Source: Lewinellaceae bacterium (GTDB lineage: Bacteria > Bacteroidota > Bacteroidia > Chitinophagales > Saprospiraceae). Taken from it: DNA of 64,000 nucleotides. The DNA is taken from positions 62,001-126,000 of the forward strand of contig JADJWX010000017.1 of assembly GCA_016716135.1 (NCBI GenBank). Reading direction: 5' to 3'. Each line of letters opens with the position of its first letter. Position 1 is the stretch's first letter. Below, one piece after another: positions 9,291 through 20,008 of this stretch. The position numbers and the translations under genes were made by a program. A model generated the notes under the pieces. The model saw only the letters and a list, made by a program, of their open reading frames with translations. It had not been told where the DNA came from and ran no database searches.

Positions 9291-10672
9291 TTATTTTTTC
9301 CCAAACAAACACCGCACCCGCAAATCCCACCAAACCGGGCTCTGTTTGGGCAAATCAATATCCGAACCGGTCCGAATCCGGCCCGGCTGGTAATGCATAC
9401 GCAGGCCCAGGCTTAGTTGGCCGGTCGGTTGCCATGCCACCCCGGCAAAAGCGCCGGCGTGCACCCGGGCAAACCAGCGGTTCTCCAGGCGGATGCGCGG
9501 GCGTTCGAGCACTATGGGCTCGGGCGCCAGGGAAGTTTGCTGTGTCCTTTCCTGCCGGCCCTGCACGAATAGCATCAGCGAAGGCATAAAACCGGCTTCA
9601 ACATTGACCACATTGAGGTGGTATTGCAGGTACAGGGGCCATTCCAGCCAATGGGTGCCGGTTATGCGTTGTTCAGTCCGTTCGAGGGTATAGCCAAAAC
9701 TGTATTTCAATTGTTCCACACTGCTCAGCGCGGTGTCGGAAAGGCCGCCGGGCCGAAAACGCCAGATCAGGTCGGTGTTGAGCGACCAAGGCGCGCCGCG
9801 CCGGTGCAGCCGCGCCGAAAGGCCGGCGTCAAAACCGGTTCGTTCATGTTCCAAATGGCCAAGGGCAGTGCCGCCTCCGGCAGCCACACCCAGTTGCCAA
9901 CGCCAGGTCCGCAAGCGTTCCGGCGCAGCAGCGGGCGGCGGAGCGAGGGGAAGCGGCTCCAGACCGGGAGGTGGCAGCGCCAGCGGTGGAAACGGCAACG
10001 GCAACTGGTCCAGGTGCACCCAGGCAACTTGCCTTGATTTTTCCGGAAGCGAATTTTCATCTGCCGGCGCAGCCGGGGGTGCTGGCAATTCCGGCATTTC
10101 ATCCGGCGTATTTTCCGGCGTAAATGCCGACGCTTTTTCCTGGAAACGCGGCAGTGCCGGATCGGAACCGGCGGCGTTTTTTTTATTATTCGACGCCCGG
10201 CTTGCGCTACCCTTGCGGGCTTCAGCAGCAGTTGCCGGATTTTCAGACGCCGGGGTGGTTTGTTTTTCAGAAAACAGCCTCCCGGCAGTCGGCTTCGCTT
10301 TTTCAGTCCGCCCCCCTACCCCGTTTTCGCCGGGCATTTGCTCCTGCGGTTTTCAGGCATGCCCTGTAATTCTGCCGTCCCAGGATCGGTTGTTTTTCCG
10401 GCATTTTCCTGCGCAGGCGCCTTTGCCGTTCCGGCAAAACGCTGCGGCAGTAATCCGCCTTCGGCAAAAAACCACCAGCCGGCCAGCAGCAGCGCCAGCA
10501 ACCCGGCGCCCATCCACCACCACCAAAAGCCACGCCTGCGCTTGCGTTCCCGGGCTTCGATCAACGCCTGCGCCTGCAGCCAGTGCTCTTCCCGGAAGGC
10601 CAGCCGCTGCTCGGGCTGGTCTTCGGCGAACTTGCGTTGCAAAAATTCGTCCAGGCGATCCTTGTTTTCCAT
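9291..10672 (-). CDS. Envelope protein: cytoplasmic N-terminus, one TM helix, Pro/Ala-rich linker, C-terminal beta-barrel-like domain; frameshifted
   Basis: The start at 10672 overlaps the sigma-factor stop (TAATG). The N-terminal ~50 residues (MENKDRLDEFLQRKFAEDQP and on) are charged and cytoplasmic, followed by WWWWMGAGLLALLLAGWWFF as a single membrane helix. A long Pro/Ala/Glu-rich linker then leads to a C-terminal ~200-residue region with alternating hydrophobic/polar strands (WQLGVAAGGGTALGHLEHER to WDLRVRCLFGKK), like small outer-membrane beta-barrels. The frame is broken near 10338; adding one A to AAA after ENRRSK joins both halves. The layout (sigma factor, then a membrane-anchored protein with a short cytoplasmic head) suggests an anti-sigma-like sensor, but no known anti-sigma domain is recognised. 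Confidence 0.6.
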
Positions 10673-11245
10673 TAGCGTACCGATGTGTTTTCTGTTTGTT
10701 CCAATCCGGCTTTGATCCAGGCTGCGCAATTGACCGCGGGCAAAACTCACATGCCATTTGGAGGTGCCTTCGCTGATATCGAGCATGCTGCTGATCTCGG
10801 CATGGCTATAGCCGTCGAGCGCAAACAGGTTGAACACCTGCCGGCTTACCGGCGGCAGGCGCTGCAGCAGGTTTTCGAGTTGCTCGGCGTCGAATTGCCG
10901 GTCGGCCTCATTCCAGTCGACAGCCGTTGCATCCGACTGTTGTTCCATTTTTTCCGAAAGCAAAACCTGGTCGCGCCATTTGGCCTCGCGCCGGAACATG
11001 TCGATCAGCGTATTGATTTGAATCCGTCTGATCCAGGCCACAAAAGGTACTTCGGGGTTGTAGCGGTGCAGGTTTTGCAAAATTTTCAAAAAGCCGTCGT
11101 TGAGCGCCGCCGCTGCTTCGCTTTCGTCGCGCCGGTACCGCAGGCACACCGCCATCAGCACCGGGTAGCACTGCTGGTACAGCTGGTACTGCGCTTTGCG
11201 CGCGCCTTCGCGGGCGGCCTCCAAAAGTTCGGGCGTAATGGTCAT
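10672..11245 (-). CDS. RNA polymerase sigma-70 family (ECF-like) factor, frameshift near the C-terminus
   Basis: The ~190-residue protein shows region 2 (VCLRYRRDESEAAAALNDGF, then VPFVAWIRRIQINTLIDMFR) and region 4 (LLQRLPPVSRQVFNLFALDG, then YSHAEISSMLDISEGTSKWH). This is the ECF-type architecture used for envelope-stress or surface signalling in Bacteroidota. Near 10718 the frame shifts: the continuous reading runs straight into the downstream protein without a stop, whereas the adjacent frame gives WIKAGLEQTENTSVR and a TAA at 10672-10674 that overlaps the next ATG. This restored end fits a normal sigma factor. It is the first gene of a three-gene operon with the envelope protein and the lipoprotein. 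Confidence 0.8.
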
Positions 11246-11438
11246 TCAGTCGGACTTGATTCCCGGTTGACGCAGCGCTGCATGGAATGGTTGGGTTGGG
11301 TTGAAAATTTTTACCCCCGGGACCCGGCATGACGGATACGGCCGTTATCGCCCCGTCTATGGGAAAACCCGTAAAAAGTCCCATTTTCCCTGTGGTTAAG
11401 GCAGTGAAAAACCATCTCCGTTCCCCCAACTTTGCCCT

Positions 11439-11666
11439 ATGATAAATCAGTGGAATTTTATGCGATTGTTGCGGGCCGGTTTGGCCGTTTGGGCTTTTGT
11501 GGAGTTGTACAACACCGGCGAATGGCTGCTGCTTTTCCCGGGAATTATTTTCGGTATGCAGGCGGTTTTGAACACGGGGTGTTGCGGCAGCGGGGTCTGT
11601 TATGCGCCCGCAGACCAAGGCAACGCATCAAAATCCGACACGGTGATTGCAGAAGAAATACGCTGA
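11439..11666 (+). CDS. Small membrane protein with C-terminal Cys-Cys motif (YgaP/DUF2892-like)
   Basis: This 75-residue protein starts MINQWNFMRLLRAGLAVWAF and has two hydrophobic segments separated by YNTGEW, then GMQAVLNTGCCGSGVCYAP. The pattern (short amphipathic start, two TM stretches, Asn-x-Gly-Cys-Cys near the second helix) resembles small inner-membrane proteins of the DUF2892/YgaP type, sometimes found beside rhodanese or thiol enzymes. The cysteines may bind metal or take part in thiol chemistry; this is inference. It is divergent from the sigma-factor operon and followed by a strong terminator. Confidence 0.6.
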   Translation: MINQWNFMRLLRAGLAVWAFVELYNTGEWLLLFPGIIFGMQAVLNTGCCGSGVCYAPADQGNASKSDTVIAEEIR

Positions 11667-11728
11667 GGGAATTTCCCGAAGCAGCTAAAACATACAGGAC
11701 GTTTTTCTACAACAGGTTTTAGGTGAAT

Positions 11729-11762
11729 AAAACGGCGCGGCGAAAAGCTGGCGCCGTTTTTT
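11729..11762. terminator. Bidirectional rho-independent terminator
   Basis: AAAACGGCGC pairs with GCGCCGTTTT around a 12-base loop and is flanked by an A-run and T-run, so it can end both the small membrane-protein gene on the plus strand and HMG-CoA synthase on the minus strand. Confidence 0.8.
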
Positions 11763-11769
11763 ATTGCCC

Positions 11770-13161
11770 TTACAACGCCGCATAATACCGAGCGCCCAAA
11801 GTCACCCCTTCCGTACCGATCCGTTCCAGCCCCCAGCGTCCGGCCACTTTGTGCACAGGTTTGGTTTGCAGGCCCTGATGCAACGCCTCGTATTGCGCAT
11901 ACGACACGGCTTGCCGCTGCGCCAGTTTTTCAAACACCCGAAAATGCCGGACCACGTGTTCCCAGCCTGGCTGCACTACGGCTTCAAACACCTTCGCTTT
12001 CGAGCCGCTTCCGTAGGCCACAAAGCCCAGGCGTTTGCCTGCCAGCCGGCTTTTTTCTGCCCGGTCGGCTTCCAGGGTGCTCATGAGCGCCAGGAAAATG
12101 GAAGCGGTGTACAGGTTGCCGGTTTCGCTGCTGGCGCGCTGTGCTTTTTCCAGTTTTTCCTGCACAAAACGGCGGTATTCGGGCGCGGTGCTGACCTGTT
12201 TCAAAAAAACTGCCTGCGCCTTTTCAAACGCTTTGGTATCGGGAAACTGGTCGGCGTTTGGTTCTTCAAAACCGTGGCGCCCCACATCGGCCGACCAGTG
12301 ACCACTGGCTTTCCGGCCTTCAATGAACGCTTCCACATAAATACGTTTGGCGTGAAAGGCATACGGCAGGTGAAAGATCATGCGCGCCCAACGCTCGTGC
12401 AGCGCCCGAAACTGGTCGGGTCGGAAAACACCTGCGTCCAGCGCCCGGCGCCTGAAATCGGCCAGCGCTTCATGCATCCGGTTTTGGTAGCACCAGTTGG
12501 AGTACTGGCCATCGAAAACCGGGGTGTCGGTGTGGCGTTCGCGGCGGGGTTTGTAAAAATCGTGGACGTGCTCGGTGGACACGCCAAACAAGCGCCGAAA
12601 CTTCAGCAGGCGCGGATGCCATTTTACCAGCATGGCTACCGCTCCGGCACCCTGGGTGTATTCGCCGGTAGACTCCAGCTCGTAGCGGGCAATATCGGAG
12701 GCCACCACGATGGCCACATTGGCCGGGTCGGTGGCCACCCAGTCGAGGGTGTTGTGCAGGGCATCGGTGGCGCCGATACAGGCAAAAGTCATGTCAAGCA
12801 CATCGCAATGGCGCAGGCACCCGGCGCCGTAACGCCCGGCCAGCCGTTCCTCCACCATACCGACGGCGTAGGTGGCGGTGGGTTTCGACATGTCGAGCGC
12901 GCTTTCGGTGCCCAGGTAGATCCGCCCGATAGATTTCGGGTCGATCTTGTTGCGATCAATCAGCTCGGCGATGGCTTCGGCGGCCATGGTGGCAGCGTCT
13001 TCGTGTACATCCGGCAGCGCCATTTTGTACAGGCCGAGGCCCTGCTGTAATTTGACTGCGGGAATCCGGCGTTTTTCCGCCAGCGTTTCGATGTCGAGAA
13101 AAAGTTTGGGAACATAAAAAGCCATGTCGTCGATACCGACCGGCAGCACGCGTTTTGCCAT
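11770..13161 (-). CDS. mvaS: Hydroxymethylglutaryl-CoA synthase
   Basis: The 463-residue protein condenses acetyl-CoA with acetoacetyl-CoA to HMG-CoA, the entry to the mevalonate pathway. It shows MAKRVLPVGIDDMAFYVPKL, the Glu region PDVHEDAATMAAEA, the catalytic Cys region VLDMTFACIGATDALHN, a thiolase-fold GEYTQGAGAVAMLV, and the conserved His in HLPYAFHAKR. Length is at the long end for bacterial enzymes. Mevalonate use for isoprenoids occurs in some Bacteroidota lineages; no other mevalonate gene is in this window. It is transcribed away from the deacetylase/acyl-CoA synthetase pair, and the shared upstream region (13162-13417) contains several short palindromes. Confidence 0.9.
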   Translation of the reverse strand: MAKRVLPVGIDDMAFYVPKLFLDIETLAEKRRIPAVKLQQGLGLYKMALPDVHEDAATMAAEAIAELIDRNKIDPKSIGRIYLGTESALDMSKPTATYAVGMVEERLAGRYGAGCLRHCDVLDMTFACIGATDALHNTLDWVATDPANVAIVVASDIARYELESTGEYTQGAGAVAMLVKWHPRLLKFRRLFGVSTEHVHDFYKPRRERHTDTPVFDGQYSNWCYQNRMHEALADFRRRALDAGVFRPDQFRALHERWARMIFHLPYAFHAKRIYVEAFIEGRKASGHWSADVGRHGFEEPNADQFPDTKAFEKAQAVFLKQVSTAPEYRRFVQEKLEKAQRASSETGNLYTASIFLALMSTLEADRAEKSRLAGKRLGFVAYGSGSKAKVFEAVVQPGWEHVVRHFRVFEKLAQRQAVSYAQYEALHQGLQTKPVHKVAGRWGLERIGTEGVTLGARYYAAL

Positions 13162-13417
13162 GTTATTTTAGTTTAGTGCCGAACCGGTAGTGGTGTGTTG
13201 GTACGGCGTAATCCGGACCTCCGGTCCGGAAAAATGGCAAGGGCGGTAAAAATTTGCTGCGCAAAATTTCGAATGCGCGGCAAATTTTAAAAAACCAAAC
13301 GCCGTGTTTTCCAAATTGTTTGAAATGCCCCTACGCCGCTAACAGGCGGACAGTGGACGACCGCAATGCCCGCCCCTACGCCGACCATACCGGTTTTCGT
13401 TCTAAATTTGCTTCCCT
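13162..13417. other. Divergent intergenic region with short palindromes and a TAAATTTG element
   Basis: The region holds a perfect short palindrome, TCCGGACC and its complement around TCC (13212-13230), a second dyad built on AAATTTGC (about 13247-13287), and TAAATTTG at 13403-13410, which matches the Bacteroidota -7 consensus TAnnTTTG but lies only 7 bases before the deacetylase ATG. No clear -33 TTG at the right spacing was seen, so the promoter assignment is weak. Confidence 0.35.
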
Positions 13418-14383
13418 ATGCAAATCCTCTACCACCCAGCCGTCCTCGACCACGATACCGGCCCCGGCCATCCGGAAAACCGCTTCCGGCTGGAATCCTT
13501 CGACCTCGCCGGGCCGACGATGGAAATCCCCGACGGAACGGAATACCTCGACCTGGTGCATCCCCAAGGCTACATCGACCTGGTGCAGGAACACTGCGCC
13601 CGGGCCGAACCGCTCGACGGCGATACCCGGACTTCCGCGGGGAGTTTCCGGGCCGCAACCGCCGCCGTGGGCGCAACGGTGCTGGCTATGGAACGCGGCG
13701 ATTTCGCCCTCGTGCGCCCGCCCGGCCATCATGCCTATCGCGCCGAGGCGCACGGATTTTGCCTGTTCAACAACATTGCCATCGCCGCGCAAAAAGCAGT
13801 GGATGCCGGCAAGCGGGTGCTGATCCTCGACTTCGACGGGCACCTCGGCGACAGTACCATGGATATTTTTTACCGCTCCGACCAGGTGGCTCACTGGTCA
13901 TTGCACCAGTATCCGGCCCTACCGGGCAACGGTTCGCCGATAGAGATCGGGGCAGGTGCAGGGCTGGGGTTTACCATCAACTGCCCCTTGCCCGCCGGCA
14001 GCGGCGACGATATTTTCCGCCACGCGGTGGAGTACATGCTACCGGCTGCAGAGCAGTTTCAGCCCGATGTGGTGGCCATTTCCGCCGGATTCGACGCGCA
14101 CCAGTTCGACCCCTTGCTGCAATTGCGGGCCACCGGCAATTTCTACCACTGGATTGGAAAAACGTTGCAACAGCATTTCCCCGGAAAATTATTCGCTGCG
14201 CTGGAAGGCGGCTATAACCTGGAAGAACTACCCGGCTGCGTGTTCAATTTTCTTGCCGGTGTCAACGGCGCGGGCATGCCCCATCCGGAAACGACGACCA
14301 CGTCGGGCTTGCGCACCTGGGAGACTTACGAATTGTACCTGCACCAGGCGGCGGGGTTGTTGGCGCAGTATTGGAAATTTTAA
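13418..14383 (+). CDS. Histone deacetylase/AcuC-family deacetylase (acetylpolyamine or protein deacetylase)
   Basis: The 321-residue protein has HDAC-superfamily motifs: MQILYHPAVLDHDTGPGHPE, the active-site RPPGHHAY, GFCLFNNIAIAA, the metal-site LDFDGHLGDST (Asp-x-His), SAGFDAHQFDPL and LEGGYNLEELP. These Zn enzymes remove acetyl groups from lysine or polyamines. The canonical DVHHGNGT loop is replaced by DGHLGDST, which keeps the Asp and His ligands but changes the second His. It ends 36 bases before a fused NDP-forming acyl-CoA synthetase/GNAT gene, so the two are probably one operon, recalling acuA/acuC and Pat/CobB control of acetyl-CoA synthetase. A direct link is inference. Confidence 0.85.
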   Translation: MQILYHPAVLDHDTGPGHPENRFRLESFDLAGPTMEIPDGTEYLDLVHPQGYIDLVQEHCARAEPLDGDTRTSAGSFRAATAAVGATVLAMERGDFALVRPPGHHAYRAEAHGFCLFNNIAIAAQKAVDAGKRVLILDFDGHLGDSTMDIFYRSDQVAHWSLHQYPALPGNGSPIEIGAGAGLGFTINCPLPAGSGDDIFRHAVEYMLPAAEQFQPDVVAISAGFDAHQFDPLLQLRATGNFYHWIGKTLQQHFPGKLFAALEGGYNLEELPGCVFNFLAGVNGAGMPHPETTTTSGLRTWETYELYLHQAAGLLAQYWKF

Positions 14384-14418
14384 AAAATTGGCCGTTTGCG
14401 TGTTTGAGCAATTAAATC

Positions 14419-17143
14419 ATGAAAAAAGTCCTCGATAAATTCTTTTACCCAAAATCCGTTGCCCTGGTCGGTGCCACGGAAAAGCCGGAGAAAATCGGGT
14501 ATACCGTGTTGCGCAACCTGCTTGAAAACGGGTACGGCGGTACGGTGTATCCGGTCAACCCGAAGTATCGAAAATTGCAGGGTAAAAATGTTCGCCCACC
14601 TGCGCAATTTGCCGAAGGCGCCCGACCTGGTGCTTTTTGCGCTGCCTGCCGCCCTGGTCCCGCCGCAAATGGCGGCCTGCCGGGAAATCGGCGCCCAATG
14701 TGCGGTTGTTATTGCTTCAGGATTCAAAGAAGCCGGGGAAGAAGGCGAGCAGTTGTACCGCGACCTGAAATTTGAAGCAGCCAATAACGGCGTGCGCCTC
14801 ATAGGCCCCAACTGCATCGGCTTGCTGACACCTTCCATCGGACTGAATGCCAGCTTTGCACCGGCGATGCCCGCTGCCGGCCGGGTGGCTTTTATTTCGC
14901 AAAGCGGCGCCCTGGGCTCGGCCATTCTCGACTGGGCGGCGGAGAAAAATGTTGGGTTTAGTCACTTCGTTTCCATTGGCAGCATGGCCGATATCGGTTT
15001 TGACCAGTTGATCGACTATTTTGGGGTGGACAGCCGCACGGCCTGGGCATTTTGATTTACATGGAAAACCTGGTCGACGCCCGCCGGTTTATGAGTGCGG
15101 CACGGGCCTTTGCGGTCCAAACCCATCGTGGTGCTCAGCGGGCTCCAGCAAACTGGGCGCCCGGGCTGCCCTGGCCCATACCGGTGCGTTGGCCGGCAAT
15201 GATGCCGTGTACGCTGCGGCCTTTCGCCGGGCCGGTATCATCCGGGCGCATACCATCCAGCAATTGTTCGATTGCACCCAGGCCCTGGCCAATCAACCCC
15301 TGCCCGCCGGCAACCGCCTGGCCATCGTGACCAATGCCGGCGGCCCGGCCATCCTGGCCACCGATGCCCTGGAAAAACGCGGCGGCAAACTAGCCCAACT
15401 CAGCCCGAAAACCCTCTCCCAACTCAGCAAGCAACTCAGCGCCAACTGGAGCAAAAGCAACCCCCTGGATATCCTCGCCGACGCCACGGTGGATCAATTC
15501 AGGCTGGCGGTGCGTGCCTGCCTCGCCGACCCGAATGTGGACGCTGTGCTGACCATTCTTACTGCCCAAACCGGCGACTATGCGGAGGCAGTTGCCCGGG
15601 CGGTGGTCGAAGAGTCGAAAACCATTTACGACAAACCGGTGTACGCCAGCTGGATGGGCCTGCAAACCGTCAAAACAGGCCGAACCGTGCTGGAAGAAGG
15701 TCAGGTGCCCTGGTACCCCTTCCCCGAACGCGCGGTGGTGGCGTTTATGCACATGGTGCGCTACCGCGAAAACCTGAACCTGCTCCACGAAACGCCCTCG
15801 GATCTGCCGGTGGAACTGGACAATATCAACCGGACCGGCGCCAGAGTAATCGTCGATATCGTGCAAAAATCGGGGCGGCTGCATTTTGAAGAGGCTGAAG
15901 CAAACGCTTGCTGGCCTGCTACGGTATTCCTATCAATACCAGTTATCTGGCAAAAACAGAAGACGAGGCGGCGGCAATTGCCCGCAACATGGGCTGCGCC
16001 GTCGCGCTCAAAATCGAGTCGCCGGATATCTGGTACAAATCCGAAGTGCATGGCGTGCGCCTGGGCATCGAAACGGAATTCGGCACCCGGCAGGTGTACC
16101 GTTTTTTGATGGAAAATGTGAAAAAGAAGCGTCCGGACGCCCGCATCAGCGGGGTGACTATTGAAAAAATGGTGAACACCCAGCATGAGCTGCGTATCGG
16201 CGCCATGAAGGACCCGACCTTCGGGCCGGTGATTTATTTCGGGCCGGGCGGAGTCGCCACCGACGTGCTGCAGGACCGTGCCTACGGCCTTCCGCCGCTG
16301 AACATGGCCCTGGCTAAAAACCTGGTGTCGAGCACCCGCACTGCGCAGTTGTTGCAGGGTTATAAGCATCTGCCGCCGGTACCCATCGAGCAGTTGCACA
16401 ATGTGCTGGTGCGCTTCGCTTACCTGCTTATGGACTTTCCGGAGATCCGCGAAATCGACGTCAACCCCTTCGCCATGAACCCCACCGGCGGCATTGCGCT
16501 CGACGCGGAAATTACGCTCGAACAAAGTCCCAGCCTGCAACGCAGTCCCTACGAACACCTGAGCATACAACCCTACCCCACCCAATGGGTAAAAACCGTG
16601 GAACTGAAAAACGGGCAACAGGTGCAGCTGCGCCCCATTCGGCCCGAAGACGAACCGCTGGAGGCGGAATTGGTCAAAAACACCTCCAAGGAGAGCCTGT
16701 ACTTCCGCTTTTTCGGCTTCGTGCCCGGCATCGATCACAAAATGCTGGCCCGCTTCACGCATATCGATTATGACCGGGAAATGGCCATCGTGGCGGTCAT
16801 TGAAGTGGACAAAAAACCGGAGATCATCGGCGTGGTACGCATCGTGGGCGACGGCTGGCGGGACTCCTGCGAATACGCCATTCTGGTGGCCGACCACTGG
16901 CATGGGAAGGGCGTTGGCAGCTTGCTCACCGATTACATCATCGACATTGCCCGCGCCCAGGGCTACCACCGCATCACGGCTCGTTTTGAAAATCAACAGC
17001 GCCATGCGGCGGCTGTTTCAGCGCAAGGATTCAAAATTAAAGGAGAGTATGATACGGATTTGGCGGAGTTGGGGTTGGAAGTGCGGAACGCCGTCTGGCA
17101 GACGGCGTCAGGGTTCAGCCCCCCTACTCGTCCTACGACTTGA
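14419..17143 (+). CDS. Bifunctional NDP-forming acyl-CoA synthetase / GNAT N-acetyltransferase, several frameshifts
   Basis: Joined across the breaks, the gene encodes ~900 residues: a CoA-binding Rossmann domain (FYPKSVALVGATEKPEKIGY), a succinyl-CoA-ligase-like domain (RVAFISQSGALGSAILDWAA and AIVTNAGGPAILATDALEKR), an ATP-grasp domain (LACYGIPINTSYLAKTEDEA to REIDVNPFAMNPTGG) and a C-terminal GNAT domain (VQLRPIRPEDEPLEAELVK; WHGKGVGSLLTDYIIDIARA). This is the architecture of PatZ/Pat-like enzymes that acetylate lysines, and of acetate-CoA ligases (ADP-forming) with a GNAT tail. Breaks lie near 14588, 15045, 15112, 15140 and 15903. The reading frame ends inside a family-B palindrome, whose TTGA supplies the stop at 17141-17143; the last residues, PPTRPTT, therefore derive from the repeat. 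Confidence 0.8.
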
Positions 17144-17159
17144 AGTCGTAGGACGAGTA
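17125..17159. repeat. REP-like palindrome, family B, overlapping a gene end
   Basis: The arm TACTCGTCCTACGACTT and its complement form a near-perfect hairpin. The 5' arm is translated as the last codons of the acyl-CoA synthetase/GNAT gene and its centre gives the TGA stop. The hairpin lies between convergent genes and may act as a transcription terminator or mRNA stabiliser. Confidence 0.9.
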
Positions 17160-17173
17160 CCCCCCCCGGCTAC

Positions 17174-19977
17174 TCACCGCGCCACCACTACCCGTTTCAC
17201 CCCCAGCCAGCCCCGTGCATCCCGCAGTTCCAGCCAGTACACGCCCGGAGGAAGGCTATGCACATCCATCGCTTTGGAAAGTTCGGCCTGTTGCCGTACC
17301 AACTGCCCCTGCGCGTTGTAGAGCAGGGCGCGGGTGCTGGCGGCGTCGCATTCCGGACAGCTAACGAGCAGTTGCCCGCTGGCGGGATTGGGCCAGATTT
17401 TCCATTCGGGCAGCTGCGGTTCGCCGGTGCTGACGCCCGTTTGTACCAGGATATTTTCCACCTGTGCGCAGCCGGTTTGACCGGTAATGGTCACCGTGTA
17501 ATTGCCGGGCGCAGAAATCTGGACAATGGGTTCTATGCTGCCGGTAGACCAGTTGTAACTGCCGCCGGGTACCGAAGCATCGAGTTCGATTGTTTGGCCG
17601 CTCCCGATAGTGTACACCGGTGCCAGGCCGGTTTGCAGATTGAGGGCGCCATCGGTATGCCATTGTTTGAGTTGTTGCAAGGGCGGGACCACGAGGCCGA
17701 AGATATCGGGACAGGGGTGCGGGATGTTGGAGTGGCGGGTGAAAGCCACCTCCAGGCGAAAGGTATCGGCTGCGCCAAAGTTGAACGGGCCGTGCGTGTT
17801 GATAACCCGCCGGTTGGCATAAGGCAGGTTTCCCGTACACATCGTCCAACCTTGCGGGTTGGCCGGGTTATCCGGAAAAACGAATTTTACAGTATCCGTG
17901 CTTCCGGGATCATAACCCGTACCGCCCCGGGTGAGCGGCTTCCCGTCGCGCCAGTAGCCCCGCAGGTAATTGTAGTATTCCGCTGCCAGTTTGGGGTCTG
18001 TTATGCCTGGCGGCGGATTTGAAACCGAAGGATTGGCATAATACATCGACTGGTTCAGACTGTGGTTCAGGTATTGCACCGTTTGCACAGGGATAGTTGT
18101 TCCAAAACCGGACCTTCCGGAACAACTATCGTCATCATCAGCATCCGCATTATATACATACCAGGCATCGGCCTGCGGCGCCGAGCCAATGAAATCGTCA
18201 AAATGACAGCCCAGATCGGGATCGGTAAAAAAGCCGAGGTAACTCTCCGCGTACGTATTTCCGGAACGGTTGATCAGCGTATAATCCACAAACAGCGATT
18301 TTTCAAGTAAGGGGTTCGGTAAACAATCGTACGTATAGGCAGCCACCTGAAAATCCACCAGCATCGGATCGGTGAAGGTTTTGCCGTGTTTCGTACTGTC
18401 GGTAAACGCCCACCAAACCATCTGATCGCCTTTCAAAACGGGGTAATCACCGTCGTACACATTATACCGACCGTCATTGTTGACATCGACGAAGGGGGCC
18501 GGAAAGTGATCGGGGTTTGTTTGTACCGGACTGAAATCGAGGTTGTACTTCAAATTCGGGTTGCCTTTCCCGGGCCAGGTGATGATGTCGAGTGGAACGG
18601 GGTCGTCCAGACTGTTGTCCAAGCGGAAATCTTCCCGCATTGCCCGTAGTTGCGCGCGGTTTATGGCCCAAACCCGGTCAAATTCATTTTCCAGTGTAGC
18701 GACACCACCGGTTCGGTAGTCGTCGGGAATACTCGACGAAATGAAATCGGCGGCGGCAACACGCAGGTTCCCGCCAGGGTCTTTTCCTGCGATCCAGGGC
18801 GAATAAGCCAGTATAGTTGGAGCGGTAACGCTGTCTTCCAGGGCTAAAAACGTACCGGCAGAACCATTGAAAAACAAACCGGCCTCCGGGAAAAAATCGG
18901 CCTGTAGCGCGGTGTTTTTCAGCTGCCGGTAGCCGACCCGGAAGTCATCCGCCTCGGGGGCATTGCCCTGGGCATCGGTCCGGATGCAGTGCACCGCTGT
19001 TTTTCCTCTTGCTAAAAGCAGGAAACCGCCGTCGGGCAATTCAAGCACATCGCTGCTGCCGCCGCTGGCGTTGCCGGCATCGCCGTAATTTTGGGTCCAG
19101 GTAACAGCACCCTGCGCATCCAGTTTCAGCAATATCATTTCGGAATTATCAGACAGCCCGGCTACGGCATAGCCACCGTCGGAAGTGCGGATGATGTCGT
19201 GAAAAATAGCACCGGAATAACCGGCCGACCACATTTCCTGGCCGTCGAAATCCATCCGGAGCACGATGGGCACCCCGTTTGATTGAACGCCGCAACCGGC
19301 AAACCCGTCGGATAACACTTTCAGGGCCCGGAATTGGGTTGTGTGGCTGCGCAGCCAAACCTGGTTGCCATCGGCATCGAGTGCCTGCAGCTGGCCTTTT
19401 TCATCTGCCAGGATCAGCCGGTTGTTGTGTTGGGCTACGGCAATCGGCCACACGGCGCCGGTGTTGCGGGCCCATTCCTGGGTGAATCCGGTCGTCCGGT
19501 CGTAGTTGATCTTCCGATAGAGTTTCCGGCCAAATACGATAAAACTATTGTCGGGCAACTTCGATACACTGCGGCTTGGGCAGGGTGTAAATACCTATGG
19601 AATCCGTAAAGGTTTGTTGATTTACAAAGCCGGTTCCCGGTCGGTATTCGGCCATGATGTAATCTTTGCTGCTAAGGCCGGGGCGATACAGCATGATGAA
19701 ATAGGGGTTGCCGGTCCCAGTATCATATTTTTTGAAAATAGTGGGTCGATAGCGGCCGTTATGCCAACCCGAAATAGCCCGGCACGGCACCGCGCGGATC
19801 CACCTGAAACACAAATTTGTCGGTGTACACCAGAAATTGATCCCCATCGGGGACAAGCGCGCACATGGTCGCGTTAAATGCGTTGGGAGCGATTCGTTTA
19901 TGCCAGGTTTCCGATTGGGCGTGCATGGAAAAGGGTAGGGCAAGGAGGCAGAGCGCCAACAGGGGTCGGTTGTTCAT
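17174..19977 (-). CDS. T9SS-exported surface protein with propeller-like N-terminus, two frameshifts
   Basis: From 19977 the protein begins with the signal peptide MNNRPLLALCLLALPFSMHA. The first ~300 residues contain blade-like repeats (ALDADGNQVWLRSHTTQF, VLRMDFDGQEMWSAGY, LKLDAQGAVTWTQNYGD). The centre describes a long beta-rich region with Asp-rich stretches (VDVNNDGRYNVYDGDYPV). An Ig-like PGGSYNWSTGSIEPIVQISA precedes the T9SS type A sorting domain LPEWKIWPNPASGQLLVSC to GVKRVVVAR. Breaks near 19768 and 19560 split the first 140 codons; the three frames join into a ~930-residue secreted protein. No catalytic motif is recognised, so adhesion or a structural surface role is likely. Confidence 0.75.
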
Positions 19978-20008
19978 AGTTGCTATTTCTTTTGTTTTTT
20001 ACAGATAA

